Assembly: GCF_025398735.1 (NCBI RefSeq) | Contig: NZ_CP104694.1 | Location: 2,505,001 to 2,569,000 of the forward strand | Direction of reading: 5' to 3' | Origin: Tahibacter amnicola | GTDB lineage: Bacteria; Pseudomonadota; Gammaproteobacteria; Xanthomonadales; Rhodanobacteraceae | DNA: 64,000 nucleotides | Shown here: in pieces, positions 19,334 to 27,566 of the stretch | Position numbering within the stretch: position 1 is the first letter of the stretch | Layout: every line of letters begins with the position of its first letter | Notes under the pieces: model-generated | Databases searched by the model: none | Told to the model about the DNA's origin: nothing | What the model saw: the letters and a program-made list of their open reading frames with translations, nothing else | Made by a program: the position numbers and the translations under genes

Positions 19334-20239
19334 ATGATCGTGTCGCGGGTCGTCGCCGGAATTGCCCTTGCGCTGGGCATGGCGGGAAGCACCCCGGACA
19401 GCGGTGCGCGTGCGCCGGATGAGAGGGTCACGGCGAAGCAGGTCTGCGACGTGCTCCATCGGCTACCTGCGCAGCACCGGCAGGCCTGCTGCGGGGTACC
19501 GGAATCCGATCTTTCCGGTGTCTGCGAGGTGGCGCTGGACGCGGCGCTACGGCGTGGCGCCGTTCATCTGAAGGCCGATCGCCTTGCCCGCTGCAGGGCC
19601 GCCAGCGAATCGGCGATGGTCGGATGCGATCGCATCGGACCACTGCTGCCCGCGCTGCCGGACGCGTGCAATGGCCTGCTCGCAGGCACACGCAAGATCG
19701 GCAGTACCTGCGCCTCTTCGGTGGAATGTCGCGAGGGCCTGTATTGCCAGGGTGTTGGCGACGATGGCAAGGGCGTCTGCGCGTCGCCGGCGCCGGTGAA
19801 TGCGCGCTGCGAATCGCCGTCGGATTCGCTACAGGTGTTCACACGTACTGTCGGGGACCCGCGCCACCCGACCTGCGATGGCATTTGCGTCAAAGGGCAA
19901 TGCCTGGCGCAGGCGCCGAAGGACGCGGCTTGTTCGAGCGCCGTGCGATGCGCCGCGGGCCTGCAGTGCACGGATGGCCGCTGCACCGAAGCGCCACTGG
20001 CGGCACTCGGGCAATTCTGCTCGCCGACGGCGGGCTGCGCAGGTGAGGCGACCTGCCAGGCGGGACGCTGCGCCTTGCCCAAGGCCGGCGGCGAGGCATG
20101 CATGTCGCCATTCGAGTGCCGTTCGCTCGCGTGTGCCCGGACCGGCGAGGCGGGACCGGGCCAGTGCGTCGACGCGTGCAAGGTGGCGGCCTCGCGACCT
20201 TTCGCGCTGCCGGTCAAGCCGCCCGGTGACGAGGGCTAG
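19334..20239 (+). CDS. Secreted cysteine-rich protein (Dickkopf-like Cys repeats)
   Basis: 301 aa from the ATG at 19334 with a good AGGGAG site. A short hydrophobic N-terminus (MIVSRVVAGIALALGMAGS) is followed by a mature part with about 25 cysteines. The C-terminal two-thirds repeat a pattern such as 'IGSTCASSVECREGLYCQ', 'KDAACSSAVRCAAGLQC', 'LGQFCSPTAGCAGEATCQ' and 'GGEACMSPFECRSLACA'. This is the Dickkopf-N-like module that is abundant in myxobacterial secreted proteins and rare in gammaproteobacteria. The many cysteines imply disulfide bonding outside the cytoplasm. No enzyme motif seen. It ends next to a large imperfect inverted repeat (20253-20418). Confidence 0.75.
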   Translation: MIVSRVVAGIALALGMAGSTPDSGARAPDERVTAKQVCDVLHRLPAQHRQACCGVPESDLSGVCEVALDAALRRGAVHLKADRLARCRAASESAMVGCDRIGPLLPALPDACNGLLAGTRKIGSTCASSVECREGLYCQGVGDDGKGVCASPAPVNARCESPSDSLQVFTRTVGDPRHPTCDGICVKGQCLAQAPKDAACSSAVRCAAGLQCTDGRCTEAPLAALGQFCSPTAGCAGEATCQAGRCALPKAGGEACMSPFECRSLACARTGEAGPGQCVDACKVAASRPFALPVKPPGDEG

Positions 20240-20252
20240 CGTGTCGCGGCGC

Positions 20253-20418
20253 CACTAGCGGCCTGTAGCCGAAGTAGCGGGTGACTGGCGAAGGGCTGGT
20301 CGTGCTGGGCGCCGCTCCGGCGTGAGGGATGTAGCAGCGCTACAGCCCGAATGAGAAGCAAGTCCAGCGCGGCCGGGACGAGTCAGTCACTTCCGATTCG
20401 AGTGCTGCAGGCCACTAG
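20253..20418. repeat. Nested inverted repeats between convergent genes
   Basis: The outer arms (CTAGCGGCCTGTAG at about 20255-20268 and CTGCAGGCCACTAG at 20405-20418) match as an imperfect inverted repeat extending inward with gaps (GTGACTGGC against GTCAGTCAC). A perfect inner hairpin (TGTAGC-AGC-GCTACA, 20330-20344) is flanked by GGG and CCC. The right arm overlaps the stop of the HupE gene. It could be a bidirectional terminator or a copy of a dispersed chromosomal repeat; a loosely similar stretch occurs near 26197-26225. Confidence 0.5.
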
Positions 20419-21500
20419 GCCTGGCCCAGGCTCCACAGGCGTTGCGTGAACCAGGCCAGACCCGCCAGCACCACGGCACCATTGAGCGCGGGAAGCGCAA
20501 TGCGCCGGTAGTTGCGGGCCCGCGCGGCCAGCCACAGCAGCGGCAGGACCAGCATCACCACCGCCAGCTGTCCCGCCTCGACACCGAGATTGAAGGTCAG
20601 CAGTGCGAAGGGAATGTGTGCCTGCGGCAGCGTGATTTCCTGCAATGCGCCGGCGAAACCGAAACCGTGGATCAGGCCGAAAGCGAAGGTCAGGCGCCAG
20701 CGTCCCGGCCGGTCGCCGACGCGCCAGTTCTCGATGCCGACATAGACGATCGACAGGGCGATCACCGGCTCCACCCAGCGCGGGCCTGGCGCAACCACAC
20801 CGGTCACGGCCAGTGCCAGGGTGATCGAATGCGCCACGGTGAATGCCGTGATCATGAGAAGCAGCCCGCGCATCCGGGTTCCGGCGAGGAGCAGTCCCAT
20901 TACGAAGACGAGATGGTCGTAGCCGGTGAGAATGTGCTCAAGGCCGAGGAGGAACCATTCGGCGGAGGAGGGCTTGGGTGCAACGCCGCTCTGCACGGTC
21001 CATCGGGATTGCGCGCGATGCAGCACGACGGGCGCCGACGGCGTATCCGCGACGGCCGTCGCGAGGTGGCGGTGCCCATCGCCCAGGGAACTGAACAGAT
21101 CAAAGTGAATGGAAAAAGTGGAACTGTTTCCATTGCAGCGATGGCGCAGTCGCAGCCAGAGGCCGTCCTGGTCGGACAATCCCGTCTCTTCAAGTGAGCC
21201 CGGGCACGTGGAATCATCCGCGCGCACAGGGATTCCTTCTACAAACGTCGCAGCCAGCGTTGCGTGACCGGCTGCGAGTTCCTCATGGGACACGGAACCA
21301 TCGCGATCGGTATCGATTGTCGGTATCGCCAGGGCGATTTCGCGCCGCGCAAACGTGAGTTCGGTCGCCAGCGTTCCTGGCGTCGCCGTGTACGCGCCGC
21401 GTGACAGCCCCACCGAATGGGCGGCGGACACGGATATGGTCGCGATGCTGGCGATGACAACCACTACTGCCGCGATCAGATGCGATGACCGGCGTTTCAT
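20415..21500 (-). CDS. HupE/UreJ_2-family membrane protein with EF-hand-bearing exported domain
   Basis: 361 aa from the ATG at 21500, which overlaps the upstream TPR gene by 4 bp (ATGA). It has a signal peptide or first helix (about 8-27), then an extracytoplasmic domain (about 28-180) that includes an EF-hand loop 'DTDRDGSVSHEE' (63-74). About seven membrane helices follow, with 'LGLEHILTGYDHLVFVMGL', 'TAFTVAHSITLALAV' and 'FGLIHGFGFAGAL', the His-rich signature of HupE/UreJ_2. The family was linked to nickel or cobalt transport, but this exported-domain branch commonly accompanies DUF4331 genes and is uncharacterised. Third gene of the operon. Confidence 0.82.
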   Translation of the reverse strand: MKRRSSHLIAAVVVVIASIATISVSAAHSVGLSRGAYTATPGTLATELTFARREIALAIPTIDTDRDGSVSHEELAAGHATLAATFVEGIPVRADDSTCPGSLEETGLSDQDGLWLRLRHRCNGNSSTFSIHFDLFSSLGDGHRHLATAVADTPSAPVVLHRAQSRWTVQSGVAPKPSSAEWFLLGLEHILTGYDHLVFVMGLLLAGTRMRGLLLMITAFTVAHSITLALAVTGVVAPGPRWVEPVIALSIVYVGIENWRVGDRPGRWRLTFAFGLIHGFGFAGALQEITLPQAHIPFALLTFNLGVEAGQLAVVMLVLPLLWLAARARNYRRIALPALNGAVVLAGLAWFTQRLWSLGQA

Positions 21501-22807
21501 CGGGCCACCATCGCTGAGTCGGTAGCGGAGAGAAGCGCGCGCGCCTCATCCGCTTCCCGGGGTGAGAAGTGGGGATTGAGTGCCAGCGCCTTGCGGACCA
21601 TCGCGCGGCCGTTGTCCCGCTCACCCGCGGCGATGGCGATTGCGCCGGCATGGAACAATAGCCGTGCATCGGGTGTGCCCAGGCGGAGCGCGCGTTGGCT
21701 GGCGGCGGTGGCTTCGGCGATATGCCCGCTGCGATAGAGCGCCCAGGCATAGGCATCGTCGACGTAGATGCCGCCACGAACCGTGCGTTCCTGTTCGATC
21801 AGTTGCAGCGCTTCCCCGCTGCTTTCGTTTCGCTCAAGCAGGAAGAGGGCAAGCCCCATCGGATCGTCGCGTCCACCCTGCTGTCGGGCCCTGGATGACC
21901 AGGTCTGCGCGAGGTCGGGCTGATGGAGACGCCGGTACGACTCGCCCAGGAGGGCGGCGGCGTCGAGCGTCGGATGCGCGGCATAGGCCAGTTCCAGGTC
22001 CTGGATCGCCTCGGCGACGTTGCCGCGGGCCAGCGCGATCCGTGCGCGGCCGATGCGCGATGCCGGCTGTTCCGCATGCCATTTCAGGGCTTCGCTGTAC
22101 AAGGCGTGGGCGCCGTCGTAGTCGCCCTCGTGCCAGTACAGTGTCGCCGCATCCGCCAGTGCCCAGGCCCAGGGTTCCGGGTCCGCCGGGTTGCGGTTGT
22201 GCAGGGCATCGCGCAGCAGCGCCTTTGCGCCATCGCGATCACCGTGCAGCCAGCGCAGGTGGGCACCACGCACTTCGGCGGCCATGCCCGGCTGTGCCGT
22301 CATCTGGCGCTGCGCGGCGGAAAGTGCCTGTTCGTAGTCGCCCAGTTCCAGCAGTGCATCGCTGAGGATACCCAGCACCAACGGATCTTCCGTGCCCGCA
22401 GCGAGGATGTCCCGCGCCAGGGTTGCGGCTTCCTCGAAGCGATGGGCATTCATCGCCGCCAGTGCGCGCAGCGCGAGCGCGGGAGCGAACGCGGCGGTGC
22501 GATGCAGCGCTTCGGTCGCGCACGCCTCGGCGTTGAGATAGAAGCCGGGGTCCGTGGTGTAGCGTGCCTTGCGCACCCACTGTTCGCCGATGGAAACCCA
22601 GGTGGCCGCGGCCTGGGGTGTGTGCCGCGCGAGCCGTTGTGCGCGGCGCAGCGGAGTGTCTGTGCGCGGCGTGCCGTCCGCCGGAGCCATGCACAGTGCC
22701 TGCGATTCGCGCGTTGTTTCGGTTGCGCTCGTGTCGGTTATTTCCGGGGGTTGGCAGCCGCCGAGAAATACCGGAAGCAGCGTTGCTGCAAACAGGAGTC
22801 GATTCAT
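21497..22807 (-). CDS. TPR-repeat lipoprotein
   Basis: 436 aa from the ATG at 22807. The signal MNRLLFAATLLPVFLGGC ends in a lipobox (LGGC), so the mature protein is probably lipidated at Cys18. Nine or more tetratricopeptide repeats follow ('FAPALALRALAAMNAHRFEEA', 'GDYEQALSAAQRQM', 'GDYDGAHALYSEALKW', 'GNVAEAIQDLELAY'). TPR arrays bind protein partners. It sits between the DUF4331 gene (59 nt upstream) and the HupE/UreJ gene (4-bp overlap), an arrangement I recognise from other proteobacteria. The three proteins probably act together at the envelope. Confidence 0.85.
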   Translation of the reverse strand: MNRLLFAATLLPVFLGGCQPPEITDTSATETTRESQALCMAPADGTPRTDTPLRRAQRLARHTPQAAATWVSIGEQWVRKARYTTDPGFYLNAEACATEALHRTAAFAPALALRALAAMNAHRFEEAATLARDILAAGTEDPLVLGILSDALLELGDYEQALSAAQRQMTAQPGMAAEVRGAHLRWLHGDRDGAKALLRDALHNRNPADPEPWAWALADAATLYWHEGDYDGAHALYSEALKWHAEQPASRIGRARIALARGNVAEAIQDLELAYAAHPTLDAAALLGESYRRLHQPDLAQTWSSRARQQGGRDDPMGLALFLLERNESSGEALQLIEQERTVRGGIYVDDAYAWALYRSGHIAEATAASQRALRLGTPDARLLFHAGAIAIAAGERDNGRAMVRKALALNPHFSPREADEARALLSATDSAMVAR

Positions 22808-22865
22808 GGGACCACCGGCAAAAGAGCGGCGGCCCCGAAACGAGGCCGCCAAGATCACGCGTTGT

Positions 22866-24371
22866 TCAGCGCGGTGTCGTCGCGTGGATGTCGTTAGTGC
22901 CACCGTGTCCGCCATTCAGGCCGTCGTGCGGCAGCGGCACGAAGGGAAACTCGGTGAGATAGTCCTTGTCGTTGAAGTTCACGCCGTCGCCGGCGCCGGC
23001 TGCGGGGTTGCCGGCCACCACCAGGCTGATGATCACGTCGCTGACGTCGACGTGTTCCTTGTTCGGTGCCGATCCGCTATCGAGCCGGCGGCCGTTGGGA
23101 AACTTCGAGTCGATCGCAGCATCCAGCGTGATCACATCACCCGTGCTGCCGTCGACGATCGGAATCGGCCGGCCGAGGTTGATTGCATTGATGATGTCCA
23201 CGCGCGGGCCCTTGAGGCCGGCCGCATTGGGATCTATGCCCAGCGCTGCGTAGATGCCCAGTAGTTCCGCATCGCGAACCAGTACCGGGAACAGGATGTC
23301 GCCGCCGAAATTGCTGACGTCCTTCATCGGCGAGGATCGCAAATATTTCGTCTGTCGCGCCGTGCCCACCAGCCCGGCATTGAACAACGGCAATGCGTTG
23401 CGACCCACCTGGCGCCAGCGGCCGGTGTAGCGATAGCCTGTCACCACGTTATCCGGATCGACGATCTGCTGTTCGCGCCGGCTGATGTTGAACCACACGC
23501 GCAGCAGGCTATCCGTCGTCTGGGGCCGCAGCTCGCCGTTGTGCGGAATACCGCCGGGGAAGATTTCCTCGGTGGGGATCTCCAGGGCCACGGTAAACAC
23601 GTTGAAGCCGGTGAAGACGTCTTCGCAGTCGCCGTCGCGCGCGCCGGCGATACCGAACAGGCCGTCACGGCAGAGGTTTACAAGATCAAAAATACCTTTT
23701 TCGTCGAGATAGTAGGGGTCGTCACGCTGCCCGGAGAAGGCGCGACCACCGTTGGAAAGGGTGTGGATGAAGTTCGCTGCAACGAATGCGTCGTCGTAAA
23801 GGTTCTGCTTGCGGCTGGTGTTGTCGCCGGACTCATACCCCTTGAACGGCCCCAGTCCATTGACCAGGCGGTCGGTCTGCGGACCGTGGTTGTTCGGCGC
23901 CACCGGCAGGTTGCTGCCGATCACGGTCGCGTGGCCATGGCGATCCAGGCGCGTCACGGTGTAGGTTTCCGCACCGCCGGTGATCTGCCACAGCAACTCG
24001 TTGCCACCCAGCGGCGGGTCGGTCGCACTGGGGGCACCGTCGGTGGGTTCGGTGTTGTTGAACGTGATGCGATACACGAACTGGTCGTTGAGGTATCGGC
24101 CTTTGCCGATGTGAAACTCATAGCGGTACCCGTTGCAGGCGCGTAGTCCCTGGTTGCCCTGGCCGGGTTCGTGCAATGGATTGAAATTGGCGATCAGGTA
24201 GAGCTTCTTGTGGTCTCCCGGGGACACCCAGGCATAGGTATCGGTGTTGTCCGCGCACGGTTCATTGAGAACGGCCAGCGCCTCCCGGTGACTGGAAGCC
24301 TGCGCGGCCGGTACGGCCAGGAAGAACCCGGCGGATGCGGCCAGCGCGATGGCGGTCTTGCGTATGTCCAT
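22866..24371 (-). CDS. DUF4331 secreted protein
   Basis: 501 aa from the ATG at 24371 (AGGAG site 7 nt upstream). The signal peptide MDIRKTAIALAASAGFFLAVPAAQA is followed at once by 'SSHREALAVLNEPCADNTDTYAWV', the hallmark start of DUF4331. 'YRYEFHIGKGRYLNDQFVYRITF', 'SGQRDDPYYLDEKGIFDL' and 'TGFNVFTVALEIPTEE' are further conserved blocks of the family. DUF4331 proteins are large exported beta-rich proteins of unknown function that often occur beside TPR and HupE/UreJ genes, as here. First gene of the three-gene operon. Confidence 0.9.
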   Translation of the reverse strand: MDIRKTAIALAASAGFFLAVPAAQASSHREALAVLNEPCADNTDTYAWVSPGDHKKLYLIANFNPLHEPGQGNQGLRACNGYRYEFHIGKGRYLNDQFVYRITFNNTEPTDGAPSATDPPLGGNELLWQITGGAETYTVTRLDRHGHATVIGSNLPVAPNNHGPQTDRLVNGLGPFKGYESGDNTSRKQNLYDDAFVAANFIHTLSNGGRAFSGQRDDPYYLDEKGIFDLVNLCRDGLFGIAGARDGDCEDVFTGFNVFTVALEIPTEEIFPGGIPHNGELRPQTTDSLLRVWFNISRREQQIVDPDNVVTGYRYTGRWRQVGRNALPLFNAGLVGTARQTKYLRSSPMKDVSNFGGDILFPVLVRDAELLGIYAALGIDPNAAGLKGPRVDIINAINLGRPIPIVDGSTGDVITLDAAIDSKFPNGRRLDSGSAPNKEHVDVSDVIISLVVAGNPAAGAGDGVNFNDKDYLTEFPFVPLPHDGLNGGHGGTNDIHATTPR

Positions 24372-24508
24372 CTCTCTCTCCTCGCGAGCTGTGTTGGGCG
24401 CTCGTACCGATACTTACGAAGGCATTCACGGGTTGGATGCAGCTGCGATGGCGTGAAACAGGTGGAAGGTGGTATTTGTGGATCTGCCGGGCGCGGCGGC
24501 CGCGTGCC

Positions 24509-24526
24509 GCGGGTCTTTAAACCCGC
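24509..24526. promoter_or_regulatory. Hairpin in the divergent region before the hydrolase gene
   Basis: The 200-bp gap between divergent starts 24371 (-) and 24572 (+) holds a perfect inverted repeat, GCGGGT-CTTTAA-ACCCGC. A second, near-perfect pair of arms (GTTGGATGCAG at 24432-24442 and CTGCATCCGAC at 24536-24546) surrounds it. These may be operator half-sites or leader structure; no confident promoter hexamers were identified. Confidence 0.4.
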
Positions 24527-24571
24527 CGGAGTGAATCTGCATCCGACAGTGCTCACGTAGGGGGACAAAGC

Positions 24572-26158
24572 ATGATGGGTTTTGGCAGGCGTTTGACGGG
24601 GTTTGTGGGGGCGTTCGGCGTGAGTTTCCTGGCCTTCCCGGCCTGGGCGGCGCTCACGCCCGGCATTTACGAGGGATTGCTCGACACCGGGCACGGCGGC
24701 CCGCAAGGACTGTTCCGCCTGGTCGTCAGCCAGAAGGCGGGGGCCTGGGAAGGTGTCCTCGCCGCCGTGGCAAAGCCCGATGCGCCGCCGCCGATGACGA
24801 TTCCCTTGGTGGTCGACGGCAGGCTGCTGAGTCTCTCACTGCCGTCAAAAGCAGGCGCGCTGACCTGCAAGGCGCGAATTGCCAAGGACGCATTGGCGCC
24901 GGTCGAGACGACGCCGGCCTGCCGCCTGTCGATGGTGACCGTGGCGCCGCAAAGCCGCGCTTCGGGCCTGTCGGGTGCGTGGCGCGCGGCCGACGGCCGG
25001 ATTTTCGCCGTCGCCACCCTGGCCGACTGGGATAATCCGCTGTGGGTCGACTACAACAGTGGCCGCTGGAATCACCTGTTCGACCGGGGTGACGAATTGC
25101 AAGGCGGCTCGGGCTTCGTGGATCCCCGGTCGCCGTACCTGTCGCTCAAACCTGGCCGTGACGGCTCATGGACGCTCAAATCCGAGGGGCGTCGTCGCGT
25201 CGCCCTGCAGCGTGTCACTTTCCGGGAGGAACCGATCGCCTGGACGAACGCTGGTATCGAGCTGCGCGGCACGCTGATCCTGCCTGAAGGCGAGGGCCCG
25301 TTTCCGGCAGTCGTGCTGACGCAGATGAGTGCGCCCGCGGCCCGCGACGGCTATCGGCTCAATGCCTACTTCTTCGCCCACCATGGCATTGCCAGCCTGA
25401 TCTACGATCGCCGCGGCCTGGGTGAATCCGGTGGCAAGGAAGCCTCGGCGGGCATGCGCGACCTGGCGGACGATGCCGTTGCCGGGGCGCATGCGCTGCA
25501 AGCGCGCGCGGACATCCGCAGGAACCGCGTCGGTGTGTGGGGGCACAGCCAGGGCGGATGGATTGCACCCATCGCCGCCGCGCGCAGCAAGGACATCGCG
25601 TTTGTCATCGCCCAGTCCGCGCCGGCGGTCACCGCGGCAGAGCAGGAAATTTTCCGCGTCGAGAACGTGGCGCGCTCCGCCGGGCTCTCCGACGCCGATA
25701 TCGCCGAGGCGGTCGACTACGAAAAGCGTCTGATGGAGTGGGTCCGGTCCGGCCAGGGGCGCGCGGAAATCCTCGCCCTTTCCAGGCACAGTGTCGACAA
25801 ACCGTGGGCCTCCTTTGTCGAGCTGCGTGACGACCTGCCCGAGAAGCCCAGTGAACGCGCTCAGACGTTCTGGTACTTCGACCCGGTGCCGGATTTCCGC
25901 ACGATCTCGGTGCCGGTGCTTGGCCTTTTCGGGGAGAAGGACAGCTTCGTTCCCGTGGCCAGGAGCGTGCCGATCTTCCGCGAAGCCCTCGCTGCCGGCG
26001 GCGCGCCGCAGGAAATCCATGTGTTCCCGAGCACGGCGCATGGCTTGTGGACGGGCCCGGACGACTCCCTGTCCGGCCTGCTGCGGTCACGGGGATTTCA
26101 TCCGGACTACTGGAGCACGATGGGACGGTGGCTGAAGGCTACTGCGGCCACGAAATAG
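24572..26158 (+). CDS. Secreted alpha/beta hydrolase (dienelactone hydrolase/peptidase-like)
   Basis: 528 aa from the ATG at 24572 (GGGGGA site). The signal peptide ends at about residue 27 (PAWA). Residues 28-210 are a beta-rich N-terminal region. An alpha/beta-hydrolase domain starts near 'NAGIELRGTLILPEGEGPFPA' and contains 'YDRRGLGESGG' (oxyanion-side loop), the nucleophile elbow 'GHSQGG' (Ser of GxSxG), 'VLGLFGEKDSFVP' (acid Asp region) and 'STAHGLW' (catalytic His). The triad looks complete, so an exported esterase, lipase or peptidase is likely; the substrate is unknown. It is divergent from the DUF4331 operon. Confidence 0.85.
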   Translation: MMGFGRRLTGFVGAFGVSFLAFPAWAALTPGIYEGLLDTGHGGPQGLFRLVVSQKAGAWEGVLAAVAKPDAPPPMTIPLVVDGRLLSLSLPSKAGALTCKARIAKDALAPVETTPACRLSMVTVAPQSRASGLSGAWRAADGRIFAVATLADWDNPLWVDYNSGRWNHLFDRGDELQGGSGFVDPRSPYLSLKPGRDGSWTLKSEGRRRVALQRVTFREEPIAWTNAGIELRGTLILPEGEGPFPAVVLTQMSAPAARDGYRLNAYFFAHHGIASLIYDRRGLGESGGKEASAGMRDLADDAVAGAHALQARADIRRNRVGVWGHSQGGWIAPIAAARSKDIAFVIAQSAPAVTAAEQEIFRVENVARSAGLSDADIAEAVDYEKRLMEWVRSGQGRAEILALSRHSVDKPWASFVELRDDLPEKPSERAQTFWYFDPVPDFRTISVPVLGLFGEKDSFVPVARSVPIFREALAAGGAPQEIHVFPSTAHGLWTGPDDSLSGLLRSRGFHPDYWSTMGRWLKATAATK

Positions 26159-26187
26159 CGGCCGGCTTCGCCAGAGGGGTATGACGG

Positions 26188-26212
26188 GTGCCACCGGCAC
26201 TAGCACCGCTAG
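26188..26212 (+). terminator. Two tandem mini-hairpins after the hydrolase gene
   Basis: About 30 nt past the stop at 26158 lie two abutting 5-bp hairpins with identical ACC loops: GTGCC-ACC-GGCAC (26188-26200) and CTAGC-ACC-GCTAG (26200-26212). No T-run follows, so terminator function is only a suggestion. The remaining sequence up to 26422 shows no gene. Confidence 0.35.
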
Positions 26213-26422
26213 CGAAGTGACGGGCCATTTGTCGGAATCCGATGGGCAAGTCTTGCCGTCACGAAACTTCCGGCGCTCATCAGCAAACGTGATTTCCGTA
26301 CATTGCGGATATTTCTAGGATGCGGCGCGGCCATTGAAGGGCCGCTCCTGTCTGTGCGCCCGGCGTGCTATGCACCGGGTAGCGCAGCGCGCATCCACCT
26401 CCACGTCGGAAGTCACACCGTC

Positions 26423-27514
26423 ATGAAACGGACGTTTTCTTCATTGTTGCTTGCCAGTCTTTCCGTGATTCCCCTCTCCGCTGCGGTCGCCGGGGCGACC
26501 GATGCCGGTCGCGCCGGACCGGGCGGCGCCCAGATTCGCTTCAACCCCAGTACGATCGTCGCTGGCCAGTACACGGTGCTGAGCTGGTCGTCGCCGCAGG
26601 CCGTGTATTGCGAAGTCCTGGGCATTCCGGATCTGGTGACCGGATCGCCCATGGGTTCGGAGGGCATGCGACCGACCCGTAACCTCACCGCGGAGCTCAT
26701 CTGCGAAGGTGCGCCGGCAGGCGCAAACTACGCCCGGGCCGATCTCACGGTACTGCCGCCCGACACTAAGCCGGTCGTGCGCGCATCCTTCTCGCCCTCG
26801 TCCATCTACGCCGGGCAGTCGTCGAGCCTGGTGTGGAGCTCGGACTACGCCCTGAGCTGCAGCGCCAGCGGCAGCATCGCGGCGGCGGTCGGCGCCACCT
26901 CGGGCAGCACGACCGTTTCGCCGACCAGCAGCGGTTCGGTGACGGTGACCTGTTCCAACGACGCTGGCCAGACCTCTGCCACCGCCCATCTCACGGTCTC
27001 GCTCACGCCGCCGCCGCAGGTGTGGCTGTCGGTGTACCCGACAGTGCTGCAGCGTCCCGGCTGGGTTGATCTGCTGTGGAGCTCGGCGAATGCCACGCAC
27101 TGCAGCTACGGTGGTCCGTCCGGCAGCTATCGCCAGTACTTCCTGTTCTCCGGCGCGGATGTCTTCCAGTGTTTCGGGCCGGGCGGCACGACCACCCGCT
27201 GGTACAGCGTCACGGTTCTGGGATTCACCGCAAAGGCGGGCAAGGCCGATACGTTTGACCTTGGGCGTTTGGGTATTGAAGCCGGTTCCAACGGCGTCTC
27301 GGCGAAAAGGGCGGACTTCAACAATGACGGTATCGATGACGTCCTGGTCGTCAACGCGCTCGATCACACGGCGCAGGTATTTGTCGGCACGAAGAAGGGC
27401 ACCTTCCGTCTGGCCAAGACCGTCGAAGGCGTGCCGAGCCTGGAGTCGGTGAGCGAAGTGTTCTTCCCGGCAGACGGCGACGACAGCGGCATCCGTATTC
27501 AGTCTCAACAGTAA
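26423..27514 (+). CDS. Secreted protein with Ig-like repeats and an FG-GAP-type end
   Basis: 363 aa from the ATG at 26423 (signal peptide MKRTFSSLLLASLSVIPLSAAVA follows). There are three tandem Ig-like modules of about 80-90 residues, each opening like 'FSPSSIYAGQSSSLVWSS' or 'FNPSTIVAGQYTVLSWSS' and carrying Cys pairs ('YCEVLG', 'SCSASG', 'HCSYGG'). This is the same module as in many bacterial extracellular proteins. Near the C-terminus, 'ADFNNDGIDDVLVVN' is a calcium-binding FG-GAP/VCBS-type repeat. No catalytic domain. Likely a surface or secreted binding protein. Confidence 0.75.
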   Translation: MKRTFSSLLLASLSVIPLSAAVAGATDAGRAGPGGAQIRFNPSTIVAGQYTVLSWSSPQAVYCEVLGIPDLVTGSPMGSEGMRPTRNLTAELICEGAPAGANYARADLTVLPPDTKPVVRASFSPSSIYAGQSSSLVWSSDYALSCSASGSIAAAVGATSGSTTVSPTSSGSVTVTCSNDAGQTSATAHLTVSLTPPPQVWLSVYPTVLQRPGWVDLLWSSANATHCSYGGPSGSYRQYFLFSGADVFQCFGPGGTTTRWYSVTVLGFTAKAGKADTFDLGRLGIEAGSNGVSAKRADFNNDGIDDVLVVNALDHTAQVFVGTKKGTFRLAKTVEGVPSLESVSEVFFPADGDDSGIRIQSQQ

Positions 27515-27530
27515 CTGCCGGCAGTAGACG

Positions 27531-27552
27531 CTGGGCGGGGCGATCCGCCCGG
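27531..27552. terminator. Hairpin between convergent genes
   Basis: GGGCGG-GGCGAT-CCGCCC (27533-27550) forms a 6-bp perfect stem, extendable to 8 bp with one G-U pair. It sits between the stops at 27514 (+) and 27567 (-). No clear T-run. Confidence 0.5.
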
Positions 27553-27566
27553 CGCATCAAGCGGCT

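Noticed and set aside
21239-22365. Plus-strand open frames opposite the DUF4331/TPR/HupE operon
   Set aside because: No ribosome sites or motifs; opposite strand is an overlapping operon with lipobox and TPR signatures.
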